A DNA stretch of 64,000 nucleotides from an uncultured Paracoccus sp. (GCF_947487305.1 NZ_CANKWH010000010.1:62001-126000); one strand, 5' to 3'. Positions 26,411-38,298 are shown, counted from the first letter of the stretch. Made by a program: numbers and translations. Notes: generated by a model from the letters alone, not told the origin.

Positions 26411-26426
26411 CCGCCCGCAAGGGCGG
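26411..26426 (+). terminator. Small hairpin between dnaA and dnaN
   Basis: CCGCCC-GCAA-GGGCGG, a six-pair stem closed by a GNRA tetraloop, lies 33 bases after the dnaA stop and about 48 bases before the dnaN start. No T tract follows; partial termination or transcript stabilisation is possible. Confidence 0.45.
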
Positions 26427-26473
26427 CTACAAAGCGGGTCCGGGCAAGGGGTCCGGCAAGGTGAGGGACGGAC

Positions 26474-27592
26474 ATGAAATTCTCGATCGAGCGCGCGGTT
26501 CTGGTCAAGGCCGTCTCACAGGCCCAATCCGTCGTCGAACGCCGCAACACCATCCCGATCCTCGCCAATGTGCTGATCGAGGCGACGGCCGAGGGCGTCA
26601 GCTTCCGCGCCACCGATCTGGATACCGAGGTGGTCGATCGCGCCCCCGCGCAGGTCGAACGTCCCGGTGCCACCACGGTCAGCGCCGCCATGCTGAACGA
26701 AATCGCCCGCAAGCTGCCCGACGGGTCGCTGGTCAAACTCGCCTCGGATGACGCGGCAGGCCGGCTGACGGTGCAGGCGGGCAAGTCGAATTTCAGCCTC
26801 GCGACCCTGCCGCGCGAGGATTTCCCGGTCATGGCCTCGACCGAATATGCCGCCAATTTCAGCGCCCCGGCGGGTGTGCTGCGGCGGCTCTTCGACAAGT
26901 CGAAATTCGCCATCTCGACCGAGGAGACGCGTTATTACCTGAACGGCGTCTACATGCATGTGGCGCAATCCGAGGAGGGTCCGGTGCTGCGCTGCGTGGC
27001 GACCGATGGCCACCGTCTGGCCCGGATCGACGCGCCCCTGCCCGAGGGCGCCGCGAACATGCCCGGCGTGATCGTGCCGCGGAAGACCGTGGCCGAGCTG
27101 CGCAAGCTGCTGGACGAGGATGATGCCGCCATCGCGGTCTCGGTCAGCGAGACCAAGGTGCGTTTCGCCACCGCCACCATCACCCTGACCTCGAAGGTCA
27201 TCGACGGCACCTTCCCCGATTACAGCCGCGTCATTCCCTCGGGCAATACCCGCAAGCTCGAGGTCGATGCCGGCGATTTCGCCAAGGCCGTCGACCGCGT
27301 CGCCACCGTCAGCAGCGAACGTTCGCGCGCGGTCAAGCTGGCGCTGGACGAGGACCGGCTGATCCTGTCGGTCAACGCCCCCGATGCCGGTGCGGCGGAC
27401 GAGGAACTGGCCGTGGCCTATGCCGATGATCCGCTGGAAATCGGCTTCAATGCCAAGTACCTGCAGGAAATCGCCAGCCAGGTGGACCGCGAGAATGCCG
27501 TCTTCCTGTTCAACGGCTCGGGCGACGCCGCGCTGATCCGCGAGGGCGGCGATACCAGCGCCGTCTATGTCGTCATGCCGATGCGGGTGTGA
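26474..27592 (+). CDS. dnaN: DNA polymerase III beta subunit (sliding clamp)
   Basis: 372 residues starting MKFSIERAVLVKAVSQAQSV. The three clamp domains are visible in order, with RRNTIPILANVLIEA in domain 1, YYLNGVYMH and TDGHRLA in domain 2, and the C-terminal VYVVMPMRV ending. The dimeric ring holds the polymerase and many repair proteins on DNA. It overlaps recF by four bases (GTGA), so recF is translationally coupled. Confidence 0.97.
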   Translation: MKFSIERAVLVKAVSQAQSVVERRNTIPILANVLIEATAEGVSFRATDLDTEVVDRAPAQVERPGATTVSAAMLNEIARKLPDGSLVKLASDDAAGRLTVQAGKSNFSLATLPREDFPVMASTEYAANFSAPAGVLRRLFDKSKFAISTEETRYYLNGVYMHVAQSEEGPVLRCVATDGHRLARIDAPLPEGAANMPGVIVPRKTVAELRKLLDEDDAAIAVSVSETKVRFATATITLTSKVIDGTFPDYSRVIPSGNTRKLEVDAGDFAKAVDRVATVSSERSRAVKLALDEDRLILSVNAPDAGAADEELAVAYADDPLEIGFNAKYLQEIASQVDRENAVFLFNGSGDAALIREGGDTSAVYVVMPMRV

Positions 27593-28668
27593 CGCTCAGC
27601 CACCTGTCCCTGGCGCAGTTCCGGTCATGGCCGCGCCTCGCCCTCGACCTGGATCACCGCCCCGTCGCGATTTTCGGCGCGAACGGATCGGGCAAGACCA
27701 ATATCCTTGAAGCTTTGTCGATGCTGGCCCCGGGCCGGGGTCTGCGCAATGCCGCGCCGGGCGATCAGGCGCGGCAGGGAGTGGAAGCCGGCTGGCGTAT
27801 CCGCGCCGGGATCGGGGATCAGCAGGTCGGCACCGAGGCGCTTCCGGGGCAAAGCCGTTCTGTCCTGATCGACGACAAGCCCGTGCCGCAGGTGGCGCTT
27901 GGCCGGCTGCTGCGGGTGATCTGGCTGGTCCCGGCGATGGACCGGCTGTGGTCGGACGCGCCCGAGACGCGGCGGCGCTTCCTTGACCGGGTGACGCTGA
28001 GCCTGATCCCCGACCATGCCGAGATCGCCCTGGCCTATGACAAGGCCATGCGCGAGCGGAACCGGCTTCTGCGCGACCAGATCGGCGATCCGGGCTGGTT
28101 TCGCGCGCTCGAGACGCAGATGGCGGACTCGGGCGCGGCGCTGACCCGCAACCGCCTGTCGGCCATCGCCGCGATCAGTGCTGCGCAGGACGAGGGCGCG
28201 ACGCAGTTTCCCGCCGCAACCCTGACGCTGCTGCCGGGCGAGGGCTTTGCCGATGATGCCGATCCGGCCAGCATCGCCGCGCGCATGGCCGCGATGCGCC
28301 CCCGCGATCTGGCCGCCGGGCGCAGCCTGACCGGCCCGCACCGCGCGGATCTGGGCGCGCATTGGGGACCGCAGGACATGCCCGCCGCGCTCAGCTCGAC
28401 CGGCGAGCAGAAGGCCCTGCTCTTGTCGCTGATCCTCGCCAATGCCCGCGCGCTGACCGATCAGCCGGTCGTGCTGCTGCTCGACGAGGTGGCGGCCCAT
28501 CTTGACGCCGACCGCCGCGCCGCCCTTTACGCCGAGATTGCCGCGCTGCCGGCGCAATCCTTGCTGACCGGGACCGGGGCCGAGTTGTTCGAAGCCTTCG
28601 GTCCCGAGGCAAGGCGGCTGAATGTGACCAAGACGGGCGGCGCCTCTGCCGCCGAGGAGATCGAATGA
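27589..28668 (+). CDS. recF: RecF, recombinational repair ATPase (GTG start)
   Basis: 359 residues from a GTG that overlaps the dnaN stop. Walker A is IFGANGSGKTNILEALS at about residues 30-46; the C-terminal SSTGEQKALLLSLILANAR holds the ABC-type signature, and VVLLLDEVAAHLD is Walker B. With RecO and RecR it loads RecA at gaps. The end overlaps the next gene by four bases, which is unusual because gyrB more often follows recF directly; here an exporter and a phospholipase gene lie between. Confidence 0.95.
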   Translation: MTLSHLSLAQFRSWPRLALDLDHRPVAIFGANGSGKTNILEALSMLAPGRGLRNAAPGDQARQGVEAGWRIRAGIGDQQVGTEALPGQSRSVLIDDKPVPQVALGRLLRVIWLVPAMDRLWSDAPETRRRFLDRVTLSLIPDHAEIALAYDKAMRERNRLLRDQIGDPGWFRALETQMADSGAALTRNRLSAIAAISAAQDEGATQFPAATLTLLPGEGFADDADPASIAARMAAMRPRDLAAGRSLTGPHRADLGAHWGPQDMPAALSSTGEQKALLLSLILANARALTDQPVVLLLDEVAAHLDADRRAALYAEIAALPAQSLLTGTGAELFEAFGPEARRLNVTKTGGASAAEEIE

Positions 28669-29300
28669 CCCTCTCTGCCGAATCGATCTGGCTTTACGCC
28701 GGGGCCATGGTGGCGATCTGGCTGACCCCCGGACCGGTCTGGGTGGCGATCATGGCGCGGGCTTTGTCCTCGGGCTTTGCCGGGGTCTGGCCGCTGGCGA
28801 TCGGCGTGGCCATCGGCGACATGATCTGGCCGCTTGTGGCGATCTTCGGCCTGTCGGTAATCGTGGCGCAAAGCGTGGTTCTGCTCGAGGCGCTGCGCTG
28901 GATCGCCGCCGCCGTCTTCATCGGCATGGGTATCCTCTTGATCCGCAGCGCCAGCCAGCCGGTGGGCAGCGACAGCCGGTTGACCAGACGCGGGCGTTGG
29001 GCGGGCTTCACCGCGGGCCTGCTGGCGATTGCCGGCAATCCCAAGGCGGCGCTGTTCTATATCGGCGTGCTGCCGGGGTTCTTCGGTCTGGCACAGATCA
29101 CCGCGGGCGATGTGGTGCTGATCGTTGCCATGTCGGCGGCGATTCCCTTCGTGCTGAACATGGGCATGGGGGCTGCGGTGGCGGCAGCGCGGCAGAGGCT
29201 GGCAACACCCTCGGGGATGCGGATGATGAACATGGTCTCGGGCGGTCTGTTGATCGCCGTGGGCAGCGTCATCGGGCTGAGCCAGTTGCTCGCCGGCTGA
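28665..29300 (+). CDS. LysE-family amino-acid exporter
   Basis: 211 residues with five to six hydrophobic helices, the usual size of LysE/RhtB proteins. The N-terminus (WLYAGAMVAIWLTPGPVWVA) carries the family TPGP motif, and AGNPKAALFYIGVLPGF is the conserved second half. It exports amino acids or related metabolites across the inner membrane; the substrate is unknown. It overlaps recF by four bases and so shares its transcript. It ends four bases before the convergent phospholipase gene, with no terminator seen. Confidence 0.9.
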   Translation: MTLSAESIWLYAGAMVAIWLTPGPVWVAIMARALSSGFAGVWPLAIGVAIGDMIWPLVAIFGLSVIVAQSVVLLEALRWIAAAVFIGMGILLIRSASQPVGSDSRLTRRGRWAGFTAGLLAIAGNPKAALFYIGVLPGFFGLAQITAGDVVLIVAMSAAIPFVLNMGMGAAVAAARQRLATPSGMRMMNMVSGGLLIAVGSVIGLSQLLAG

Positions 29301-29304
29301 GGCC

Positions 29305-30849
29305 TTACAGCAGCCACTCGATCGGCAGCACGTTCAGCACATAGACCGCCACCCGATCGAGGACATCCAGATCGGGTTCGTGCTCGAGGGTGATCACGCT
29401 GCCATCGGGCTGCGGGTCGCGCCAGACCATCTTGTTCCCCTCAAGTTCCGGCTGGAAGCTGCGCCTAGACAACCCGTCGGTCAGCGCGGTGCTGCCGGCT
29501 TTGGCGATGGCGGGGCTGTCGATCAGGAAGCCCATCTCGCAGTTCAGCGCGGCCGAGCGGGGATCGAAATTGAACGAGCCGATGAAGACCCGCCGATCGT
29601 CAACCGAAAAGGTCTTGGCATGCAGGCTCGAGCCGGAAAAGCCGCTCGGGCGCAGCTCGGCCCGGCCCTGCGCAATGCCTTCGATCGGCTTCAGCTCATA
29701 GAGGGTAACGCCGGCTTCCAGCAGCTCGCGCCGGTATTTCACATAGCCGGCATGAACCATCGGCACATCGGTCGCCTGCCAGGAATTGGTCATGATGCGG
29801 ACATCCACGCCCGATTCTGCCAGCTTCGAAAAGAAGCCGCTGCCCGCCTTGCCCGGCACGAAATAGGCCGAGATCAGGTCAAGCCGCGTGGTCACGCTGC
29901 CAAGGATCGCCCCCAGCCGCGACATCATCAGATCTTCGCGCGAATGCGTGCCCATGCCCTTGATCGGGTCATCGGCGACCACCTGCACCTCGGTCCATTC
30001 CATCGGCGGCGCGTTGCGGCGAACCAGCCGCTCGCCGGCGCTGGCCTCGGCCTTGATGACCGTCTGCGCCTCGGGCGTGGCTGCGGCTTCGGCCACCCCC
30101 TTGTCGAACGCTGCCATGTCGCCCGGACCCGCGATCACCTGTTCCAGCGCCAGAACCGGCTCGCTGTTCCAGTACTGGTCGAAGATCGCGGCCGTGTCAG
30201 TGACCACGTCGCCCACGCCCAGCACATCCAGGTCCAGGTAGGCCGGCACATCACCGATGGCAAAATACTCGTCGCCGATATTCCTGCCGCCCACGATCGC
30301 CACCGCGCCATCGACCAGAAAGGCCTTGTTGTGCATCCGCCGGTTCATCCTGAGCGGATAAAGCACATAGCCCAGACCCTTCGGATTGCGCACCGTGGAT
30401 GGGTTGAACAGCCGGACCGAGAAATTCGGCAGCGCGTTCAGCGCCGCGAGCATCTGATCCATCCCGGCAATGCCATTGTCATCCAGAAGCAGGCGCACCC
30501 GCACGCCCCGTTCGGACGCATCGCGCAGCGCGTCCAGCAGCAACATCCCCGAGGTGTCGTCGTGCCAGATGTAATACATCGCATCGATCGAGCGTTCCGC
30601 CCCTTCGGCCAGCTTCATCCGGCTCATCAGTGCGCCCTGACCGTCGGGCAGGGGCACCACGCCGCTTTTCCCGGCATGGGCCGACATCGCCTCGACCGCC
30701 TGCGGACCAAGCGTGGTGGTCGGGTCGAAGGGAATGGCGCTTTCGACCGCGCGCCCCTCGGTCGAGGGCACGGCAAAGATCATCCGTCCCGCGACCCAGA
30801 CCAGCAGCAGCGTCAGAAGGATGACCAGCAAAATCCGAATCCATCGCAT
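29305..30849 (-). CDS. Phospholipase D / cardiolipin synthase-like membrane protein
   Basis: 514 residues from the ATG at 30849, which begins a membrane anchor (MRWIRILLVILLTLLLVWV). Two HKD motifs are clear: MHNKAFLVDGAVAIVGGRNI and LHAKTFSVDDRRVFIGSFNF, each giving His, Lys and Asp of the phosphodiesterase site. The layout suits a periplasmic PLD enzyme held by an N-terminal helix, as in cardiolipin synthases and YmdC/ClsC-like proteins. The exact phospholipid reaction is not determined. It is divergent from gyrB and lies inside the replication gene block. Confidence 0.88.
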   Translation of the reverse strand: MRWIRILLVILLTLLLVWVAGRMIFAVPSTEGRAVESAIPFDPTTTLGPQAVEAMSAHAGKSGVVPLPDGQGALMSRMKLAEGAERSIDAMYYIWHDDTSGMLLLDALRDASERGVRVRLLLDDNGIAGMDQMLAALNALPNFSVRLFNPSTVRNPKGLGYVLYPLRMNRRMHNKAFLVDGAVAIVGGRNIGDEYFAIGDVPAYLDLDVLGVGDVVTDTAAIFDQYWNSEPVLALEQVIAGPGDMAAFDKGVAEAAATPEAQTVIKAEASAGERLVRRNAPPMEWTEVQVVADDPIKGMGTHSREDLMMSRLGAILGSVTTRLDLISAYFVPGKAGSGFFSKLAESGVDVRIMTNSWQATDVPMVHAGYVKYRRELLEAGVTLYELKPIEGIAQGRAELRPSGFSGSSLHAKTFSVDDRRVFIGSFNFDPRSAALNCEMGFLIDSPAIAKAGSTALTDGLSRRSFQPELEGNKMVWRDPQPDGSVITLEHEPDLDVLDRVAVYVLNVLPIEWLL

Positions 30850-30888
30850 GATTGGCACCCGTTCCCGTCCCTTGTCCGGCTCTTTTAG

Positions 30889-33456
<2,568 letters not shown>

Positions 33457-33503
33457 ATCTACCGGCGCGCGAAAAACTGCGCATTTCCTGTGTCGAATAT
33501 GCC

Positions 33504-33532
33504 GCGATCTGCCGTAAAATCCGGCGGATCGC
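33504..33532 (+). terminator. Hairpin downstream of gyrB
   Basis: GCGATCTGCCG, seven bases and CGGCGGATCGC pair at 10 of 11 positions. It lies 48 bases after the gyrB stop. The following bases are AAAAGG rather than T, so it is a hairpin of uncertain terminator strength. It also lies 112 bases before the outer-membrane protein gene. Confidence 0.5.
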
Positions 33533-33643
33533 AAAAGGTGCTGGCCGAGAACACCGGCAAAGGTGCATTCTATTGGCAACTATTCCCCCGCCTCTGGTGC
33601 CCTCGATACAGCGCGCGCCAACTAGTCTCCAAGGAGCTGTTTT

Positions 33644-34429
33644 ATGTTCACGATTTCCAAATCCCCCTTTGCCGCGGCCGCCGTTCTCGCGCTGCTGGCG
33701 CCTGTTGCCCATGCCGGCGGCTACACCGCCCCGGTCGAGCCCGCGCCGATCATCGCCCCGGTGGTGGATGCCCCGGTCGCACCCTGGGCCGGCGCCTATG
33801 CCGGCGGCTCGCTGGGGTATAGCTTCGGTGCGGATGACGAGATCGGGTGGGAGACTTTTGAAGGCGACATGAGCGTGGCCCGTGGAACGAAACTTGGTCA
33901 AGTCGACGTTACCGGCCCGACCGCTGGCCTGCAGGTTGGCTATCGCTGGCAACGCAACAACTGGGTGTTCGGGCCCGAGCTTTGGGCCGAAATGGGCAGC
34001 GTCGATGATACCGATTCGGTCGTGTACACCGACAGCTATATCTTCGAAGGTGAGAATGTCGAACTGGATCTCAGCGGCGATGTCGAATCCAAGGTGAACC
34101 ATATTCTGGGTCTTCAGTTCAAGACCGGCTACCTGACCAGTCCGAACACGATGGTCTATGGTACCGCAGGTCTTGTGCGTGGCGATTTCGAGTACAAAGT
34201 CAGCCAGGGTGGAGCTTCGCGGACCGAGGGTTATACGGCGAATGGTTATTCGCTGGGTTTGGGTGTCGAACGCAAGCTCAACACGCGCACCTCGGTCTTT
34301 GCAGAATGGCAGTATCGCAACTTCGGCAAGACGGACGTCAACTTCAACAATGATGACGACTCGGCGTTCCGCACCGTTGCGACCCCCGAGCATCACAATA
34401 TCAAGCTCGGTCTGAACTTCAGCTTCTGA
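33644..34429 (+). CDS. Outer-membrane beta-barrel protein
   Basis: 261 residues with a Sec signal peptide (MFTISKSPFAAAAVLALLAP, cleavage after AHA at 24). A short Pro/Val-rich segment, about 27-48, precedes WAGAYAGGSLGYSFG, the start of the barrel. Alternating hydrophobic strands follow, and the chain ends LGLNFSF with the C-terminal phenylalanine favoured for BAM-mediated insertion. It resembles the Omp25/OmpX-like small barrels of alphaproteobacteria; a porin role is not certain. It is a single gene with a strong terminator. Confidence 0.87.
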   Translation: MFTISKSPFAAAAVLALLAPVAHAGGYTAPVEPAPIIAPVVDAPVAPWAGAYAGGSLGYSFGADDEIGWETFEGDMSVARGTKLGQVDVTGPTAGLQVGYRWQRNNWVFGPELWAEMGSVDDTDSVVYTDSYIFEGENVELDLSGDVESKVNHILGLQFKTGYLTSPNTMVYGTAGLVRGDFEYKVSQGGASRTEGYTANGYSLGLGVERKLNTRTSVFAEWQYRNFGKTDVNFNNDDDSAFRTVATPEHHNIKLGLNFSF

Positions 34430-35138
34430 TCCGACCAAGACGACACCAGCAAGGCCGGCCGCCCTCGCGCGCCGGCCTTTCTCCTGCCCGGTGACGCTGC
34501 CCGATCGGCAGGGCCAGCGCCCGCGCGCCGCAGGCCACCGCCAGCCCCTCGGGCACCAGCGTAGCCAGCGCCGGGTGATCGGCGATCAGCCCGCCGGTAT
34601 AGGCGCCGAAGGCCGGCAGGATCAGGTGATCGCGCCCGATCAGGAAACAGCGACGCCTTTGCCCGGCCAGCCGGATGCAGGGGTGGAAATGCCCGGACAT
34701 ATCCGGCCCTGCACCCGCCTCGTGGCGCAGAGTGATGCCGGCGTCCATCTCGGGCAAGCTGTGCCCGGGCAGTCGCTCCGGCACCGCGCCGGGATCGTGA
34801 TTGCCGGTGATCCAGACCCAGTCGCGCCCCTCGGCCAACCGGTGCAGCCGGTCGCAGATATCATCCGCCAGCTCGCGCCCCGCCGCGTCGTCATCGAACC
34901 CGTCGCCAAGGCTGATGACTGTCGTAGGGTCGGTCGCCGCGATCTCGGCCCCCAGCCGGTCCAGCGTGGCTGCGACCTCGTAGGGCGGCAGCAGGGCGCC
35001 GCCCCGCCGGGCCATCCGTTCGGACTTGCCCAGATGCAGGTCAGCCACGACCAGCCAGCGGCGGTCCGGCCACCACAGCGCGCCCGAGGCCCGCGCCTCG
35101 AGCCGCTGTCCCGCAAAGTCGAACACATATCCCGTCAC
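34419..35138 (-). CDS. pdeM: Ligase-associated metallophosphoesterase endonuclease PdeM
   Basis: 239 residues from a GTG that overlaps the lhr stop (GTGA). The binuclear metallophosphoesterase motifs are in order: VADLHLGK, SLGDGFDD, TGNHDP and MSGHFHP. The Pseudomonas homologue, MPE, is a manganese-dependent DNA endonuclease encoded with a ligase, an exonuclease and Lhr. The conserved part ends near CGARALALP. About 24 further residues are read through the neighbour's terminator, and the stop lies inside the convergent barrel gene (11-base overlap). That tail is probably unselected. Confidence 0.88.
   Translation of the reverse strand: MTGYVFDFAGQRLEARASGALWWPDRRWLVVADLHLGKSERMARRGGALLPPYEVAATLDRLGAEIAATDPTTVISLGDGFDDDAAGRELADDICDRLHRLAEGRDWVWITGNHDPGAVPERLPGHSLPEMDAGITLRHEAGAGPDMSGHFHPCIRLAGQRRRCFLIGRDHLILPAFGAYTGGLIADHPALATLVPEGLAVACGARALALPIGQRHRAGERPAREGGRPCWCRLGRIRS
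34451..34480. terminator. Intrinsic terminator of the outer-membrane protein gene
   Basis: AAGGCCGGC and GCCGGCCTT form a nine-pair stem, followed by TCTCCT on the plus strand. It lies 22 bases after the barrel gene stop and inside the predicted 3' end of the convergent pdeM gene. Confidence 0.8.
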
Positions 35139-37513
35139 GCCAGTCCCGCCTCTGCCATCAGCGCCGCCGCCTCGGCCTCGGCCAGCCGCTCGCGCCCCTG
35201 TCCCGCGATCGGCACGCGGCCCACCTCCAGCAGCAGGGGCGCCGCCAGCGGCGACACCCGATCCAGCATCCGGTGATCCAGCCGGGGCGAGCGGTCCAGC
35301 ATCTCCTCGATCCGGTCGAAATCCACAAGCCCCCGCCGCGCCTCGTCGGCGGTGATGCGCAGCATCAGGTGATCCGGGTCGTATTTCCTCAGCGTGTCGT
35401 AAAGGATATCGCTGGAAAAGGTCGCCTGCCGCCCGGTCTTGCGCTGGCCCGGCAGGTTGCGCTGGATCAGCCCGGCGATGGTGGCGACGGTCCGAAAGGT
35501 GCGCTTCATCACCGCATTGCTGCCGAGCCAGTCGCCCAGCCCCGTGCGCAGCCCCTCGCGGTCCAGAAGCGGCGCGGGATCGATCACCGGATCGAGCGAC
35601 CAGATCAGCAGCGCGTAATCGGTCGAGAGAAACCCCAGCGGCCCCAGCCCGGCTTCCTCCATCATGCGCGTCATCAACAGGCCAAGCGTCTGCAGCGCGT
35701 TCCGCCCGGCAAAGCCGTACAGCGCGAAATGCCACAGGCCGTCATGGCGGAAGCTTTCGCTTTGCAGCACGCCGGGACGGGGCAGGGCGCTGACCTCGGA
35801 CTGCAGCGCCAGCCAGTCGCGGGTGGTCCGGGGCAGGGCGTGGTGATGCGACGGATCGCCGATCAGCGCCTGCACCCGATGCGAGAGCTGCGTCGAGGTG
35901 GCCAGCTTTACCCCGGAAAACACCGCGATCTTGGGCTTCCGGGTCGGCTGTCTGGTCACCTCAACCACCATCTCGCGCAGGCCTTCATAGCGCACGGTCT
36001 GGCCGCCGATCAGGAAGGTGTCTCCAGGTTCGAGACTTGCGGCAAAGGCCTCCTCGACCTCGCCGAGAGGCGCGCCGCCACGCCCGCGAAAGCGCACCTT
36101 CAGCATCTCGGCCTCGACGATGGTGCCGATGTTCATGCGCAGATCGCGCGCCGCACGCGGGTCGCGCATCCGCCACAGCCCGTCGCGCAGCATCAGCCGC
36201 TGCCAGCGGTCATAGGCCCGAAGCGAATAGCCCCCGGTCGCGGCGAAATCGAGGCAGGCATCGAAATCGGCGCGGGTCAGGGCGCGATAGGGGCCGGCGG
36301 TGATGACCTCGGCGTAAAGCGCATCGGCCTCGAACGGCCCGGCGCAGGCGGTCAGCAGAATGTGCTGGCAGAGCACATCCAAGGGCCCCGGCCCGCGCGG
36401 GTCGCCGTCGAGATCGCGTTCCGCCACCGCCTCCAGCGCCGCCACGCATTCGATTACCTCGAAGCGGTTGGCCGGCACGATGCGGGCGCGCGAGGGGGCG
36501 TTGTAGCGGTGGTTCGCCCGTCCGATCCGCTGCACCAGCCGCTTCACGTTCTTCGGCGCGCCGACCTGGATGACCAGATCGACCGCGCCCCAGTCGATGC
36601 CCAGATCGAGACTGCCGGTCGCCACCACCGCCCGGAGCTGCCCCGCCGCCATCGCCGCCTCGACCCGCTGCCGCGCCTCGCGGGCAAGGCTGCCGTGATG
36701 CAACCCGATGGGCAGGTTCTCGTCATTCGCGGCCCAGAGCGCCTGGAAAAACAGCTCGGCCTGCGCGCGGGTGTTGATGAAGATGATGGTGGTGTTGGCC
36801 TGCCGCACCTGATCCAGCACCTCGGGAATGGCGTGATGCCCGCCCCCCCCGGCCCAGGGCGCGGGGCTCGCGGTGGGCAGCATGGCAATGTCGGGATCGG
36901 GGCCGGGATCGGCCTCGAGCACCTGCGCCCCGCCCATGAACCCGGCCAGCGCCTGAGGGTCCTCGACCGTGGCAGAAAGGCCAGTGACCTGCAGCCCGGG
37001 CGCAAGGCTGCGCAGTCGCGCCAACCCCAGCATCAGCTGATCGCCGCGCTTGTTCTCGGCCAGCGCGTGCAATTCGTCCAGCACCACGCGGCGAAGTCCG
37101 CCGAAGATCGCCGGAGCCTCGGGATAGGACAGCATCAGGGCCAGCGATTCCGGCGTGGTCAGCAGGATATCGGGTGGATCGACCCGCTGCCGCGCCCGTT
37201 GCGCCGGGCGGGTGTCGCCGGTCCGGTCCTCGATGCGGATCGCCAGCCCCAGATCGGCGACGGGTCGTGCAAGGTTGCGGGCGATATCCGCCGTCAGCGC
37301 CTTCAGCGGCGAGACGTAAAGCGTGTGCATCCCCTGATGTGCCCCACCGTCCAGATCGACAAGGCTGGGCAGGAACCCCGCCAGCGTCTTGCCGCCTCCG
37401 GTCGGCGCAATCAGCAGCGTGTCGCCCCCCGCCTCGAGCAGCGCCAGCTGATGCGGATGCGGCTGCCAGCCCTGACGGGCAAACCAGTCCTGAAAGCGCG
37501 GCGGCAGCGTCAT
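35135..37513 (-). CDS. lhr: Ligase-associated DEXH-box helicase (Lhr core type)
   Basis: 792 residues, the length of the Lhr-Core class rather than the ~1500-residue Lhr. Motifs: Walker A LIAPTGGGKTLAGFLPSL, DEXH box VVLDELHALAENKRG, motif III GLSATV and motif VI QRIGRANH. Lhr core proteins are ATP-driven 3'-5' DNA translocases and helicases. It overlaps pdeM by four bases and belongs to the ligase-exonuclease-Lhr-MPE repair set, although here the ligase and exonuclease genes are separated from it by a divergent lipoprotein gene. Confidence 0.93.
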   Translation of the reverse strand: MTLPPRFQDWFARQGWQPHPHQLALLEAGGDTLLIAPTGGGKTLAGFLPSLVDLDGGAHQGMHTLYVSPLKALTADIARNLARPVADLGLAIRIEDRTGDTRPAQRARQRVDPPDILLTTPESLALMLSYPEAPAIFGGLRRVVLDELHALAENKRGDQLMLGLARLRSLAPGLQVTGLSATVEDPQALAGFMGGAQVLEADPGPDPDIAMLPTASPAPWAGGGGHHAIPEVLDQVRQANTTIIFINTRAQAELFFQALWAANDENLPIGLHHGSLAREARQRVEAAMAAGQLRAVVATGSLDLGIDWGAVDLVIQVGAPKNVKRLVQRIGRANHRYNAPSRARIVPANRFEVIECVAALEAVAERDLDGDPRGPGPLDVLCQHILLTACAGPFEADALYAEVITAGPYRALTRADFDACLDFAATGGYSLRAYDRWQRLMLRDGLWRMRDPRAARDLRMNIGTIVEAEMLKVRFRGRGGAPLGEVEEAFAASLEPGDTFLIGGQTVRYEGLREMVVEVTRQPTRKPKIAVFSGVKLATSTQLSHRVQALIGDPSHHHALPRTTRDWLALQSEVSALPRPGVLQSESFRHDGLWHFALYGFAGRNALQTLGLLMTRMMEEAGLGPLGFLSTDYALLIWSLDPVIDPAPLLDREGLRTGLGDWLGSNAVMKRTFRTVATIAGLIQRNLPGQRKTGRQATFSSDILYDTLRKYDPDHLMLRITADEARRGLVDFDRIEEMLDRSPRLDHRMLDRVSPLAAPLLLEVGRVPIAGQGRERLAEAEAAALMAEAGLA

Positions 37514-37614
37514 CTTGACCTACCCCCTGCACGCGCCATTGTCGCGAATCTCGCCGCCATGCTAATCTGGCGGTGAACGACCATAGGTCTGATTTGACGG
37601 AGTTTTCTGCGGCG

Positions 37615-38298
37615 ATGAGGTGGCGTCTGCTGCTGTGCCTGCTGGCCCTGACCGCCTGCATGTCCGCCCCGCCCGGCGCCAGCACGGGCCCGGCGCGTAT
37701 CCTCGTGATCGGCGATTCTCTGATGGCCTGGAACCGGCTGCGCGGCGCCTCGGTCGCCAAGGCGCTGTCGGCCCAGCTGGGCGAGCCGGTCAGGGACAAT
37801 TCGGTCTCGGGCGCGGTTCATGACCTCGGCGGCAAGCCGGCGGCTCAGGGCAGCCACGCCACCATCGCGCGGCAATACCGGTCCGGAAACTGGGATTGGG
37901 TGGTGATGGATGGCGGCGGGAACAACCTGCTGTTCGGCTGTGGCTGCAGCGATTGCGAGCCTCAGCTTGACGCGCTGATCTCGGAGGATGCGACGCAGGG
38001 AGCCATCCCCCGGCTGGTGGCGCAGATCAGGGCGGATGGCGCGCAGGTCATCCATACCGGCTACCTGCGCAGCCCCGGCTTTACCTCGCCGATCGAGCAT
38101 TGCGGCCCGATCGGGGACGAGCTTGATCGCCGCCTTGCGCGGCTGGATGCCCGCGATCCGGGCATGGTCTTCCTCAGGCTGTCGGACCTGGTTCCAACGC
38201 CCGGCGACACCTCCTACCACGCGCTCGACCGCATTCACCCCTCGGCCAAGGGCAGTGCGGCGATTGCCGCGCGCATCGCCGCGATCATCCGGCCCTGA
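37615..38298 (+). CDS. SGNH/GDSL-type hydrolase lipoprotein
   Basis: 227 residues from the ATG at 37615, chosen because it starts a lipoprotein signal (MRWRLLLCLLALTAC) with the lipobox LTAC; a GTG at 37573 would place 14 polar residues before it. The SGNH esterase fold shows ILVIGDSLMAWN with the nucleophile serine, MDGGGNNLLFG for the oxyanion block, and DRIHPSAKG for the catalytic Asp-His pair. The cysteine-rich stretch CGCSDC is unusual. It should sit in the cell envelope and hydrolyse an ester, substrate unknown. It is inserted on the opposite strand between the repair genes. Confidence 0.85.
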   Translation: MRWRLLLCLLALTACMSAPPGASTGPARILVIGDSLMAWNRLRGASVAKALSAQLGEPVRDNSVSGAVHDLGGKPAAQGSHATIARQYRSGNWDWVVMDGGGNNLLFGCGCSDCEPQLDALISEDATQGAIPRLVAQIRADGAQVIHTGYLRSPGFTSPIEHCGPIGDELDRRLARLDARDPGMVFLRLSDLVPTPGDTSYHALDRIHPSAKGSAAIAARIAAIIRP

